Below, piece after piece: positions 54,760-63,645 of a stretch of 64,000 bases of DNA. The stretch lies in the NCBI GenBank assembly GCA_049115815.1, contig JAGDZO010000004.1, forward strand, positions 310,001 through 374,000. Reading direction: 5' to 3'. Source of the stretch: Marinoscillum sp049115815 (GTDB taxonomy: Bacteria > Bacteroidota > Bacteroidia > Cytophagales > Cyclobacteriaceae). The notes beneath the pieces are model-generated. The model was not told where the DNA came from. It worked only from the letters and a program-made list of their open reading frames with translations, and did no database searches. Made by a program: the position numbers and the translations under genes. Numbering within the stretch: position 1 is the first letter of the stretch; each line of letters opens with the position of its first letter.

Positions 54760-55332
54760 TTAGGAGTGTTCTTTAATGTAATCCTCTACCACTTTTGGAA
54801 AATGTGCGTGCTCCAGTTTATGGATTTTTGCGGCAAGGCTTTCGGGTGTTTCGTTGGTAGATATTTCGCAGCTTGCTTGGAATAAAATTCGACCTTTGTC
54901 GTACTCTTCATTGACCAAATGAATAGTAATACCAGAGAGTTTTTCTTTGTTGGCTATGACAGCTTTGTGCACATGAGCCCCATACATTCCCTTGCCTCCA
55001 TAGTTGGGAAGTAGGGAGGGGTGAATGTTAACAATTCGATCAGCGAAACGTGAAATAATGGCTTCAGGCATTTTCCAAAGAAATCCAGCAAGCACGATGT
55101 AATCTGCGTGGTACTTCTCCAATATTTCTAGAAAGGTTTCTGAGTTAAAAGAGCTTCTGTCGAAACTTTCATTGGCTATCTGAAACTTCTTCGCTCTTTC
55201 TAGAACGAAAGCATCTGATTTATTGGAGAGCACTCCCGAGACCCGAATGTTACCAGAATTGGAAAAATGCTTGATCAGCTCCTCTGCATTGGAGCCACTT
55301 CCTGAGGCTAAGATGACGATGTTTATTTCCAT
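54760..55332 (-). CDS. purN: Phosphoribosylglycinamide formyltransferase
   Basis: Third step of purine synthesis, using 10-formyl-THF. 190 residues. It opens INIVILASGSGSNAEELI. The catalytic block is VNIHPSLLPNYGGKGMYG with Asn and His, and the catalytic Asp is in HLVNEEYDKGRI. ATG at 55330-55332, overlapping the UbiA gene by ten bases. Together with purH it forms a purine pair at the tail of the cytochrome c maturation run. Confidence 0.96.
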   Translation of the reverse strand: MEINIVILASGSGSNAEELIKHFSNSGNIRVSGVLSNKSDAFVLERAKKFQIANESFDRSSFNSETFLEILEKYHADYIVLAGFLWKMPEAIISRFADRIVNIHPSLLPNYGGKGMYGAHVHKAVIANKEKLSGITIHLVNEEYDKGRILFQASCEISTNETPESLAAKIHKLEHAHFPKVVEDYIKEHS

Positions 55333-56198
55333 GATTGAATCAGAATCATACTCACAATACCCGTAACAATGATGACGTTCGTCGCTTGTATTAAGATTTT
55401 ATAGTCTTTCTTTTGATCTGCAATGATAAGTCTATAAATGAACCATCCAAAGATTGGGATTAACCCAATAAAGTAATAGCGGACAAGCCAATTCTCCACG
55501 GTCCAGAGAAAAGATACTAGCAGGGCAGAGCTCCCCACGCAGATAAAATAGATAAACAATTTTGCCCCTCTGACTCCAAAAATAACTGGGATGCTTTCAC
55601 TGCCGAATGCCGCGTCTCCTTTTACGGCTTCTATATCCTTAATGATTTCTCTTATCAAAACAATGGACATAGAAAAAGCTGCGTATACGTAAAGCAAGAT
55701 TTCATGCCTATGAAAATACACTGCAACTATCAGCAAGGTGAGTCCTGTCAATCCGGAAATTACCAGATTGCCTAGCAGCGTAATTCTGCGGAGATAATTA
55801 GAATAGTACCAGAGGAGAAAAGAAGAAAAAACATGAACAGCCCCGACTTTTACATCTAGATAAAATCCGATAATTATCCCAACGAACGTGAGCATGAGGT
55901 GTGATAGCATAGCCAACCTCCTTCTAAATCGTACCCCTACAATCACCCTTTCGGGCCGATTGATCATATCTATTTTTTGGTCATAATAGTCATTGATGAT
56001 ATAACCTCCAGCCGCAATGCACACTGTACTGACGACTAGCAAAAGAAATTCTAAACCGAAAACCTGATTATGCTTATCCTGAAAATCACCAACTAAGAAG
56101 ATTGCAGAAAAATACTGAGTAGCACCAATAATAAAGAGATTGGGGATTCTGCTAGCGTATAAAAATCCTAAAAAATCATGTCGCAGTTTTCTCGCCAT
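55323..56198 (-). CDS. UbiA-family prenyltransferase (geranylgeranylglycerol-phosphate geranylgeranyltransferase-like)
   Basis: 291 residues with eight or nine membrane helices. The first Asp-rich motif is N-D-Y-Y-D-x3-D in IINDYYDQKIDMINRPERVIVG, and the second lies around EIIKDIEAVKGDAAFGSESIP. This sequence type is often annotated as a geranylgeranylglycerol-phosphate transferase because it resembles archaeal enzymes. In a bacterium it may instead prenylate a quinone or haem precursor; its place beside cytochrome c maturation genes is compatible with that. It overlaps purN by ten bases. ATG at 56196-56198. Confidence 0.8.
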   Translation of the reverse strand: MARKLRHDFLGFLYASRIPNLFIIGATQYFSAIFLVGDFQDKHNQVFGLEFLLLVVSTVCIAAGGYIINDYYDQKIDMINRPERVIVGVRFRRRLAMLSHLMLTFVGIIIGFYLDVKVGAVHVFSSFLLWYYSNYLRRITLLGNLVISGLTGLTLLIVAVYFHRHEILLYVYAAFSMSIVLIREIIKDIEAVKGDAAFGSESIPVIFGVRGAKLFIYFICVGSSALLVSFLWTVENWLVRYYFIGLIPIFGWFIYRLIIADQKKDYKILIQATNVIIVTGIVSMILIQSWK

Positions 56199-56200
56199 GG

Positions 56201-56980
56201 CTAGAGATTACTCTTTTGGATTGCCTGAGTCATCATTTTGTATATCCTCAGTATTTCAGGTTCGTCTTTTAAGCTGTCCAGATGCTTGCTAATGATATTA
56301 CTATCTCCTCTCGCAGCTGGTCCAGTTTGGGCTTGATTGGCACCTAAGGATACAGCCTTTCTTACGGTTTCTTCTAGCAATGGTTGGAGGTCAGCTAGGT
56401 CGATAGAAGTATCGCGCAAAATATCTTCAGCGATTTCATACAACTTGTTGGAAAAGTTACATGCAATGACTGCCGCCATATGGACTTTCAGTCGTTCCTC
56501 ACTAGATGCATGGCGGATACTGCTGCTCAGCAATGAAGCAAATTCCTCAACTGCTATTTCTGTATTTTCCGAGTTTCCCTCAATAAGGATCGGCACCTTT
56601 TCAAAATTCACCGACTTTGCTAAACTAAATGTCTGGATAGGATACATTACGCCATGTTGCTCAAATTGGGCCAGAATCTCCAGAGGCTGTGAGCCCGAAG
56701 TATGAATGATAATTGCGTTTTTAGGAAAACGATAGTTTGCTATTATATCAGAAATGGCTGTATCTGAAACAGTGAGAATAACGAAATCTAATGCTGATTG
56801 TGATAGGTCTTTATCAGAGGTAACAGGAGATTGAATTCCAATCTGATCTAGTAGGTTCTGAGTTTTTTTGGCATCTCTAGTGCAAATGAGACAAGGAGGA
56901 ATGCCAATTTCAAATAGTCTTTTTGTCAGGTGAAAACCTACATTTCCAAAACCAACAATAGCTATTTGAGGATTATTCAT
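56201..56980 (-). CDS. Rossmann-fold / DUF2520 protein
   Basis: 259 residues. The N-terminal NAD(P)-binding domain has the glycine-rich loop GFGNVGFHLTKRL and a DFVILTVSDTAISDI strand. The C-terminal helical DUF2520 domain includes HMAAVIACNFSNKLYEIAEDIL and a GPAARGD segment. The architecture recalls F420-dependent or 6-phosphogluconate-type dehydrogenases, but no reaction is established. It lies two bases from the UbiA gene and six from ccmF, so it belongs to that transcript. ATG at 56978-56980. Confidence 0.85.
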   Translation of the reverse strand: MNNPQIAIVGFGNVGFHLTKRLFEIGIPPCLICTRDAKKTQNLLDQIGIQSPVTSDKDLSQSALDFVILTVSDTAISDIIANYRFPKNAIIIHTSGSQPLEILAQFEQHGVMYPIQTFSLAKSVNFEKVPILIEGNSENTEIAVEEFASLLSSSIRHASSEERLKVHMAAVIACNFSNKLYEIAEDILRDTSIDLADLQPLLEETVRKAVSLGANQAQTGPAARGDSNIISKHLDSLKDEPEILRIYKMMTQAIQKSNL

Positions 56981-56986
56981 AGGAAA

Positions 56987-59503
56987 TTATTCCATGCCTT
57001 TGTCACGCATTTTGACAAATTCACCATACCTCCTATATATGGCTATTGAAAACCCGAACACCAGCAGTAAGGTGCCGAGCCATAGCACATTGATCCATGG
57101 TTTCTCCACTGCTTCTATGATGATCCAATCCTTTTGAGTGGTGCTCAATCCGAAGACAAAGCTGTTATTTTCGGGCTGGATGGCTTGAATAGTTATTCTT
57201 GAAGCAAGATCGTTCACCACATCTGGTATCCTTCCCGCGAGTTTGTCTTTGATTACATAGATAGGCTCTACCGTATACGTTTTCCTTTCTCCTTCTATCT
57301 CTATGAGCGCCTTAACCGCAATATCAGAAGGGCCAAGATCCACACCTTCAACTTGTTGCATTGGACGGATGTCTACGAATCTGGCTACATAATCGTTGAT
57401 AAAAAACTGATCTCCAAGCTGGACGGTAATTTCTTTGATTTCACTCCACTCAGTCTCTTGCTCCGGATCTGGAAAAGTTCTGACATGTGTATACAAATCA
57501 GCGGTTATGGTTCTATTGATGTCTGGAGAATAGACATTCCCCATTTGTTCGTTGATCTGAATTCTTGGAAACAGGGTAAAACTCTTTCCATTTCCTTTAT
57601 CATAGGCTACTTCAAAGTAGCTGTTTTCAGGGTTGATGATCTGGATGGTATCACCTTTGGATAGCTGCTTGCCACTACTTGTCAAAGAGTTTTTAGCCAT
57701 GACAAGCTCCAGTGGGCTAATGGCTCCTTCAATATCATTGATATCGACATATCCATGGTCAGTAGTCAGCTTTCGCAATCCCAAATAGCTCAAGGAGTAA
57801 TCGCCCATCTGGCGAGGTTCATTTAAGAAAAGCAAGAGATTATTTTGATTGACTTCATCTGGGAACTCTTTACTCCAAAGGAGACCTGTATTGTTTTTAG
57901 ACAGGATTTTTGAATACCCTGAGCTAAATAAAATCCCTATGAGCATCATGGCCACTCCAATATGTGCTACTGATCCACCCGCGAGTTTGAAGTTGGACTT
58001 AGCCACTCCAATCAAAATTTTGATATTGGCTACTACTGAATATACCGATGAAGTAAGCAGTATCAGATACCAAAAGTCTTGAACTTTTGCTCCGATGAAA
58101 ATGATCGCGGATATGACCAAGGAGATCATCACTGGTGTAGATAGCTCTTTTTTCAATTTGGCAGCATCCATTTTTTTCCACCAGAAGAATTGACCTGTAC
58201 CAGATAGCAAGGCGATCAAAATCGAAAAGTAAAGTTGGAATTGAGTATAAAAACCTACTTGGTCTGCAGGTGGAGCTAGATTGGACGTACCACCAAAAGC
58301 CTCCACTATTTCATTCCATACAGGAATAGATGTTGGGATTATCACCTGAAAAGCCATCAACGAGAGCACTGTGGCTCCCATAAAAATCCAAAACTCTCTT
58401 GAGTAAGCGGAGACTTCTTCTTTTGTAGATGGAATCTTACCCCAAACTTTGATGCAAAGCCCCACGGACAATATGGTGAATACAAATAAATAGATAAGGA
58501 GTTGTCCAGAAAGTCCTAAGTCAGTAAAAGAATGCACGGAGGCATTTCCCAGCACACCACTTCTGGTGAGGAAAGTAGAATACACTATGAGTACATAGGT
58601 GGCTAATATCAGAATGATCGATGCTTTAAGCGCAGAGTCATTTTTCTTAAAAGCTATCATTGTGTGCACTCCAGCTACAAGGACTAGCCAAGGAACATAA
58701 ATGGCATTTTCCACAGGGTCCCAATTCCAGTAACCACCAAAGTTTAAGGTTTCATACGCCCAATAAGCACCCATCAAGATGCCAACACCTAAAATAGCTG
58801 CAGAGAATTGTGCCCAAGGCAAAGCTGGCCTTATCCACTCTTTTAGCTTACCAGTCAGCAGTCCTGCTATGGCGTACGCGAATGGTATCACAGTGGTGGC
58901 AAATCCCAAAAACAAGGTAGGTGGATGAATCACCATCCAATAGTTCTGAAGTAGAGGGTTGAGTCCACGTCCATCATTGGGGATAAAGTCCGGTTGCACC
59001 TTGAAGATATTGTCGCTAATCACATCTCTCAGAAGTAAAAATGGAGAGCTACCGATTTTGATATCAAAAATGACGACACCCAAAATCATAGAGACCAGAA
59101 AAATCTGGGTAAAGCTAAATACGGCCATTAAAGCAGGGCGCCATGACTTGTTGGTATGAATAAGCAGGATTCCTAATACGGCGTTCCAAAACATCCAAAG
59201 GAGGAAAGAGCCTTCCTGACCGTTCCAGAAACTAGATATCTGATAATAGATCGGAAGATATTTGGACGTGTAGTTGTAAACATAGTGGTATTCAAATTGA
59301 TGATTGTAAATCATCAAAAAGAGCGTAATCACTATGCTGAAAATAGCAATCGCATGAACATAAAAAGAGCCAATGGCAAATTTTGTCCAGCGCCCACTTT
59401 CGTCATTGATATTTTTAGCAAAGGCGATAGTAGCTACAAGTGCAGATACGAAAGCAATGATTACAAATAGGTGGCCGAGATTGCCGGAGAGGTAATGGAT
59501 CAT
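56987..59503 (-). CDS. ccmF: Cytochrome c biogenesis protein CcmF/CcsA type (haem lyase subunit)
   Basis: 838 residues, about 15 membrane segments, and a large periplasmic region near residues 560-800. The haem-handling WWD region is present as GGYWNWDPVENAIYVPWLVLVAGVH, with WNGQEGSFLLWMFWNAVLG before it. These are typical of the CcmF branch of the haem-handling family, which joins haem from CcmE to apocytochrome CxxCH. ATG at 59501-59503, two bases after ccmE. A natural client is the CxxCH protein at 26439. Confidence 0.92.
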   Translation of the reverse strand: MIHYLSGNLGHLFVIIAFVSALVATIAFAKNINDESGRWTKFAIGSFYVHAIAIFSIVITLFLMIYNHQFEYHYVYNYTSKYLPIYYQISSFWNGQEGSFLLWMFWNAVLGILLIHTNKSWRPALMAVFSFTQIFLVSMILGVVIFDIKIGSSPFLLLRDVISDNIFKVQPDFIPNDGRGLNPLLQNYWMVIHPPTLFLGFATTVIPFAYAIAGLLTGKLKEWIRPALPWAQFSAAILGVGILMGAYWAYETLNFGGYWNWDPVENAIYVPWLVLVAGVHTMIAFKKNDSALKASIILILATYVLIVYSTFLTRSGVLGNASVHSFTDLGLSGQLLIYLFVFTILSVGLCIKVWGKIPSTKEEVSAYSREFWIFMGATVLSLMAFQVIIPTSIPVWNEIVEAFGGTSNLAPPADQVGFYTQFQLYFSILIALLSGTGQFFWWKKMDAAKLKKELSTPVMISLVISAIIFIGAKVQDFWYLILLTSSVYSVVANIKILIGVAKSNFKLAGGSVAHIGVAMMLIGILFSSGYSKILSKNNTGLLWSKEFPDEVNQNNLLLFLNEPRQMGDYSLSYLGLRKLTTDHGYVDINDIEGAISPLELVMAKNSLTSSGKQLSKGDTIQIINPENSYFEVAYDKGNGKSFTLFPRIQINEQMGNVYSPDINRTITADLYTHVRTFPDPEQETEWSEIKEITVQLGDQFFINDYVARFVDIRPMQQVEGVDLGPSDIAVKALIEIEGERKTYTVEPIYVIKDKLAGRIPDVVNDLASRITIQAIQPENNSFVFGLSTTQKDWIIIEAVEKPWINVLWLGTLLLVFGFSIAIYRRYGEFVKMRDKGME

Positions 59504-59505
59504 TA

Positions 59506-59910
59506 TTATACTTTAACTCCCTCCTCTTGGTATTTTGAAGGGCATTTTAGCAATATCTTATCAGCTATAAAATTCCCGTTTTGGTATGCACCTACCACCA
59601 CTACTTGTTCAGATCTCATAAAATCAGTAGGCATTGGGTTTGGATGAAACACCGTTTGCACTTCATTGTTTTCGTCCATCATTTTGAATTTGAACGAAAG
59701 CATGTCAGGGCTCGGCTCAATGCCAGTTACATCGCCATTCCCATTCTTTATGAGTGTTCCCACCACGTGTATTTTGTTTTTGTTACCTTCTTCTACCAAT
59801 TCCTTGGCTTCTTTGAAGGTGACATACGCGCTTGCATCGCCCGCTGTAGACATGATGATCACTATAGCTACCGCAATGACAATAATCCCCAGTATATGAC
59901 TCTTTTTCAT
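59506..59910 (-). CDS. ccmE: Cytochrome c maturation protein CcmE, CxxxY variant
   Basis: 134 residues. One membrane anchor (about 5-22) and a periplasmic OB-fold that carries haem covalently as a chaperone. The usual haem-binding histidine (HxxxY) is replaced by cysteine: C123-x3-Y127 in LLKCPSKYQEE. Cys-type CcmE proteins are known from other lineages such as Desulfovibrio. ATG at 59908-59910. It sits between ccmF and the ccmD-like gene with two-base gaps. Confidence 0.93.
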   Translation of the reverse strand: MKKSHILGIIVIAVAIVIIMSTAGDASAYVTFKEAKELVEEGNKNKIHVVGTLIKNGNGDVTGIEPSPDMLSFKFKMMDENNEVQTVFHPNPMPTDFMRSEQVVVVGAYQNGNFIADKILLKCPSKYQEEGVKV

Positions 59911-59912
59911 GA

Positions 59913-60113
59913 TTACTTGTCGTTAATCTCTTCTTCTAACTTTTTGACCTTTTTATCAATCCTTAATAGGTACATGAAAAAGCCAAGTAAAATAATCAGC
60001 ACTATTCCTAACACTACATAGATCTTTCCCTCGCTTCTGAAAGTATCAGCCATCGGGATTTGGGTAAGTATCCCTGATAGCCAAGTAAACGCTATGTTCA
60101 ATAAATTAGTCAT
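59913..60113 (-). CDS. ccmD: CcmD-like small membrane protein
   Basis: 66 residues. One central membrane helix (YVVLGIVLIILLGFFMYLLR) followed by a charged tail (DKKVKKLEEEINDK), which is the whole of a CcmD protein. CcmD holds CcmE to the CcmABC complex. Sequence conservation is low, so the call rests on topology and on its place between ccmC (eight-base overlap) and ccmE (two-base gap). ATG at 60111-60113. Confidence 0.8.
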   Translation of the reverse strand: MTNLLNIAFTWLSGILTQIPMADTFRSEGKIYVVLGIVLIILLGFFMYLLRIDKKVKKLEEEINDK

Positions 60114-60777
60114 CGATTCTATGCTTTAATAACTTCAATTTTATCTTAATAGTTGCGATCCAAAAGCCCAGTAGTGTCCATCCGATAACGGCAGGGTAAA
60201 ATACCAATCTGAGATTGCTATCTAGATCATATGCATTGAAACCAGGGTTGCCACCATTGCCAGGGTGCAGACTATCAGTCATTCTTGGCAAGATGAAAAG
60301 GAGAGGAATCAATGCCGCAAATGCAAAAATGTTGTACACTGCTGAGATTCTAGCTTTCTGTTGTTCATCACTTATGGATCCTCTCAGAATGAAATAAGCA
60401 AAATAGATCAGGAGACCAATGGCCGATGCGTTCTGCTTTGGATCGCTACTCCATGGCTCACCCCAAGTGAAAGTAGCCCAAAACATACCGGTAATCATGC
60501 CCAAAACACCAAAGACTATCCCAATAGTCGCTAGTTGTTCGCCTATGATATCATGCTCGTGATTCCCATTTGACAAATACCTTATGGCTTGAATTACTGA
60601 GCCTAAAAACAAAAACAGCATACCAAACCACATCGGAACGTGAAAATGCAGTACGCGAATGGTTTCGTTGAGAATAGGTAAACGAGGCACGGTCATCATT
60701 AGTCCTGCCACACAAACATAAGTGAGGAGAATTATGGTGAGCCACTTCCACCAGTCCGTTTTTAGGAGATATTTCAA
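60106..60777 (-). CDS. ccmC: Haem exporter protein CcmC-like
   Basis: 223 residues, six membrane helices. It presents haem to CcmE. The first haem-ligand histidine is in RVLHFHVPMWFG (H46), and the second is probably that in DSLHPGNGG. The WWD region is reduced: residues 105-113 read WGEPWSSDP, against the WG-x-WWxWD of proteobacterial CcmC. The start is TTG at 60777; no in-frame ATG is close. It follows ccmB by 34 bases and overlaps the ccmD-like gene by eight. Confidence 0.9.
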   Translation of the reverse strand: MKYLLKTDWWKWLTIILLTYVCVAGLMMTVPRLPILNETIRVLHFHVPMWFGMLFLFLGSVIQAIRYLSNGNHEHDIIGEQLATIGIVFGVLGMITGMFWATFTWGEPWSSDPKQNASAIGLLIYFAYFILRGSISDEQQKARISAVYNIFAFAALIPLLFILPRMTDSLHPGNGGNPGFNAYDLDSNLRLVFYPAVIGWTLLGFWIATIKIKLKLLKHRIDD

Positions 60778-60811
60778 CCTGATATTGGTTTACTAAAAGT
60801 TCTTTTTTCAC

Positions 60812-61465
60812 TCATGATTTCCATGTAAATGGAAAGAGTAAATATGAGAGTGCAATGATAATAACATTCACACTCAAGAGTGTAATGACATTGCCGTTAA
60901 TATCAGGCCAAGAAGCGCCCAATATGATCTTTTTGGAATTGGAGATAGCCAAGATCAAAATCGGAATGATAACAGGAAAACCCAAGATCGCCATCATCAC
61001 CGAATTGTTGTTCGTTTTACTAGAAATAGAAGAAATCATGGTGAAGGCACAAGACAAACCCATCGAGCCAAGGAATAGATTCAGAATAAATAATTCAGCG
61101 TTGCTAGAAGGAAACCCTAGAAAAACCGAATAGATGATCAATGCTATTGCTACCAATACTAATTGATAAAGGCTGTAATAAAGTAGTTTGGCGGTGATGA
61201 TGAACTGTGGCTTGATCAAATGAAAATAATAAAGCGAGCGATCTTCCTCCTGCGAAAAACTTTTGGCCACAGCATTGATGGATATGAATAATAGTATTAA
61301 CCAGAATAGGGCATTCCAAGTCTTTGGCTCGATAAATCCAGTAAAAGATAGATAGCTGGTGATAATCAAGGTAATCACATATAGGAACATACCCGCAATA
61401 GGGTATTTCGATCTCCAATCCAACTGGAAATCTTTATATATGAGCCACCTAAGTTGCTTGATCAT
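60812..61465 (-). CDS. ccmB: Haem exporter protein CcmB
   Basis: 217 residues with six membrane helices. It is the membrane subunit of the CcmAB ABC transporter. The N-terminal YKDFQLDWRSKYPIAGMFLY and the AVAKSFSQEEDRSLYYFHLI segment are family marks. No ccmA ATPase gene is adjacent. ATG at 61463-61465, first gene of the run, with TACTTTTG ending four bases upstream. Confidence 0.93.
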   Translation of the reverse strand: MIKQLRWLIYKDFQLDWRSKYPIAGMFLYVITLIITSYLSFTGFIEPKTWNALFWLILLFISINAVAKSFSQEEDRSLYYFHLIKPQFIITAKLLYYSLYQLVLVAIALIIYSVFLGFPSSNAELFILNLFLGSMGLSCAFTMISSISSKTNNNSVMMAILGFPVIIPILILAISNSKKIILGASWPDINGNVITLLSVNVIIIALSYLLFPFTWKS

Positions 61466-61469
61466 GCGA

Positions 61470-61477
61470 CAAAAGTA
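61470..61477 (-). promoter_or_regulatory. Candidate -7 box (TACTTTTG) for the ccm operon
   Basis: On minus, TACTTTTG then TCGC then the ccmB ATG. Exact TAnnTTTG match. A TTG at 16 bases upstream is closer than the usual 19-21. Transcription would begin at or very near the start codon. Confidence 0.5.
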
Positions 61478-61520
61478 GAGATTGATTTTAAGACAATCCT
61501 TAAAGAAACTTGTAAAAGGA

Positions 61521-61543
61521 ATGCAATGCCGTTAGCATTGCAT
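61521..61543. promoter_or_regulatory. Perfect 9-bp inverted repeat upstream of the epimerase gene
   Basis: ATGCAATGC (61521-61529) and GCATTGCAT (61535-61543) with a five-base spacer. It lies between the divergent ccmB and epimerase genes, ending ten bases before the epimerase start. It could be an operator or a leader hairpin. No T-run supports termination. Confidence 0.45.
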
Positions 61544-61553
61544 AAAAAAGGAT

Positions 61554-62573
61554 TTGGATAAGAAATCTCCAATATTAATTACGGGAACCGCAGGATTTAT
61601 TGGTTTCCATCTAGCAAACCGACTACTTAAAGAAGGATATCAAGTGGTGGGGATTGACATGGTCAACGCCTATTATGATGTTAATCTCAAAGAAGCACGC
61701 TTAGAGATCTTATCTAAGTTTGAAAACTTCACTTTTTATCGTTTCAATTTGATGGATAAAGAGGAGCTTTTCAAGTGTTTCGAAAAGCATCAGTTTCATT
61801 ACGCGATTAATCTAGCTGCACAGGCTGGGGTGAGACATTCACTGACTCACCCTCAAGATTATATTGACTTCAATCTTACAGCGTTCCTAAATGTGCTAGA
61901 AGGTTGTCGTCACTACGGCATTAAGCATCTCCTTTTTGCATCTTCTAGTTCAGTCTATGGCGCCAATACCACCTTGCCTTTTTCCGAAAAACATGCTATC
62001 GATCATCCAGTATCGCTTTATGCTGTCTCTAAGAAGGCTAATGAGCTGATGGCACATACTTATGCAGTGAATTACGGAGTTCCCGTGACTGGATTAAGAT
62101 TCTTTTCGGCATATGGACCTTATGGTAGGCCCGATATGGCGTTGTTTATTTTTATCAAAAAAATGCTCGCTGGAGAGTCTATAGATGTATACAATCATGG
62201 CAAGATGCTGAGGGACTTCACTTACGTGGATGATATTTTGGAAGGCATCTGCCGACTATTGCCAAACCCATCAAAGCCTGATCCAAACTGGAGCTCTGAA
62301 TCCCCTAACCCCAACACCAGTTTTGGACCATATAGGATTTTTAATATAGGCAACAATTCTCCTGTCAAACTGATGAGCTACATTGAGATCATCGAAAAAG
62401 AAATTGGCATAAAGGCCAAAATTAATTTTTTACCCATGCAGACTGGCGATGTACCTTCCAGCTATGCAGATGTATCAGCTTTGCAGGAAGCCATCGACTA
62501 TAAACCGACTACTCCGATAGAAGTAGGTGTCAAAAATTTCGTGAATTGGTACATGGAGTATTTTAAAGTTTAA
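61554..62573 (+). CDS. NAD-dependent sugar epimerase, UDP-glucuronate 4-epimerase-like
   Basis: 339 residues of the extended SDR family. NAD loop GTAGFIGFHLA at residues 11-21, AAQAGVRHSLTHPQDYIDFN and catalytic Y-x3-K in SLYAVSKKANE. These are closest in my reading to UDP-glucuronate/galacturonate 4-epimerases (GVRYS-type motif). The substrate UDP-glucuronate would come from ugd at 15853. The start is TTG at 61554, because an in-frame stop lies seven codons upstream and no ATG intervenes. rfbB follows after 25 bases with its own -7 box. Confidence 0.88.
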   Translation: MDKKSPILITGTAGFIGFHLANRLLKEGYQVVGIDMVNAYYDVNLKEARLEILSKFENFTFYRFNLMDKEELFKCFEKHQFHYAINLAAQAGVRHSLTHPQDYIDFNLTAFLNVLEGCRHYGIKHLLFASSSSVYGANTTLPFSEKHAIDHPVSLYAVSKKANELMAHTYAVNYGVPVTGLRFFSAYGPYGRPDMALFIFIKKMLAGESIDVYNHGKMLRDFTYVDDILEGICRLLPNPSKPDPNWSSESPNPNTSFGPYRIFNIGNNSPVKLMSYIEIIEKEIGIKAKINFLPMQTGDVPSSYADVSALQEAIDYKPTTPIEVGVKNFVNWYMEYFKV

Positions 62574-62578
62574 ATTTG
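62571..62578 (+). promoter_or_regulatory. Candidate rfbB promoter (-7 box TAAATTTG)
   Basis: Exact TAnnTTTG match overlapping the epimerase stop codon. A TTG at 62546-62548, 22 bases before it, may be the -33 element. Leader about 14 bases. Confidence 0.5.
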
Positions 62579-62598
62579 CGCAAAAAAGCGGTTAAGTC

Positions 62599-63645
62599 AT
62601 GAAAAAAATACTAATCACAGGGGGAGCTGGTTTTATTGGCTCTCACGTAGTTAGACGGTTTGTTACGAATTATCCGGATTATCAGGTTGTGAACTTAGAT
62701 AAACTCACGTATGCTGGGAATCTCAAAAACCTGAAAGATATAGAGTCAGCTTTAAATTACAGATTTGTTAAAGGAGACATTTGCGATTCTGAATTAGTCA
62801 CTAAATTATTTGATGAGTTTCAATTTGATGGTGTTATTCATCTAGCTGCAGAGTCACATGTAGATAGATCTATCAGTGATCCTATGTCATTTGTTAATAC
62901 AAATGTAATCGGCACAGTTACATTGTTAAACGTGGCTAAAGATTTTTGGGCAGGTAAAAACAACTGTCGATTCTATCACGTCTCAACCGATGAGGTTTAT
63001 GGGTCGCTGGGTGAAACAGGATTTTTCCTTGAAGACACGCCTTATGATCCTCAGTCTCCTTATTCAGCGTCCAAAGCATCTTCGGATCATTTTGTTAGGG
63101 CATATAAAAACACTTATGGACTTCCTATTGTAATTTCAAATTGCTCAAACAACTACGGGTCACATCATTTTCCTGAGAAATTGATTCCTCTCACAATCAA
63201 TAACATAAAAAACAACAATCCAATCCCTGTTTATGGAAAAGGAGAGAATATCCGAGATTGGCTTTATGTGGAAGATCACGCCAGAGCCATTGATGTTATT
63301 TTTCATACCGGGAAGAATGGGGAAACCTACAACATAGGGGGCTTCAATGAGTGGACTAACATTGATTTAGTAAAAAAGATGTGTGAGTTAATGGATCGTA
63401 AACTTGGAAGAAGCATTGGGGAGTCGGAAAAGCTAATAACCTTTGTAACAGATCGAGCGGGTCATGACATGCGATATGCTATTGATGCTACTAAACTTCA
63501 AAAAGAACTTGGCTGGGAACCATCACTGCAGTTTGAGGAGGGTATCGAAAGGACTATAGATTGGTATTTAGCCAATGAGGATTGGTTGAAAGACGTAACC
63601 TCAGGGAATTACCAAAATTATTATCAGAAACAATATAATTCATGA
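62599..63645 (+). CDS. rfbB: dTDP-glucose 4,6-dehydratase
   Basis: Second step of dTDP-L-rhamnose (and other 6-deoxysugar) synthesis. 348 residues. NAD loop GGAGFIGSHVV, AAESHVDRSISDP, the catalytic STDEVYGSLGE, and Y-x3-K in SPYSASKASSDH are all diagnostic. ATG at 62599. Its stop overlaps the rfbA start (ATGA at 63642-63645). Confidence 0.96.
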   Translation: MKKILITGGAGFIGSHVVRRFVTNYPDYQVVNLDKLTYAGNLKNLKDIESALNYRFVKGDICDSELVTKLFDEFQFDGVIHLAAESHVDRSISDPMSFVNTNVIGTVTLLNVAKDFWAGKNNCRFYHVSTDEVYGSLGETGFFLEDTPYDPQSPYSASKASSDHFVRAYKNTYGLPIVISNCSNNYGSHHFPEKLIPLTINNIKNNNPIPVYGKGENIRDWLYVEDHARAIDVIFHTGKNGETYNIGGFNEWTNIDLVKKMCELMDRKLGRSIGESEKLITFVTDRAGHDMRYAIDATKLQKELGWEPSLQFEEGIERTIDWYLANEDWLKDVTSGNYQNYYQKQYNS

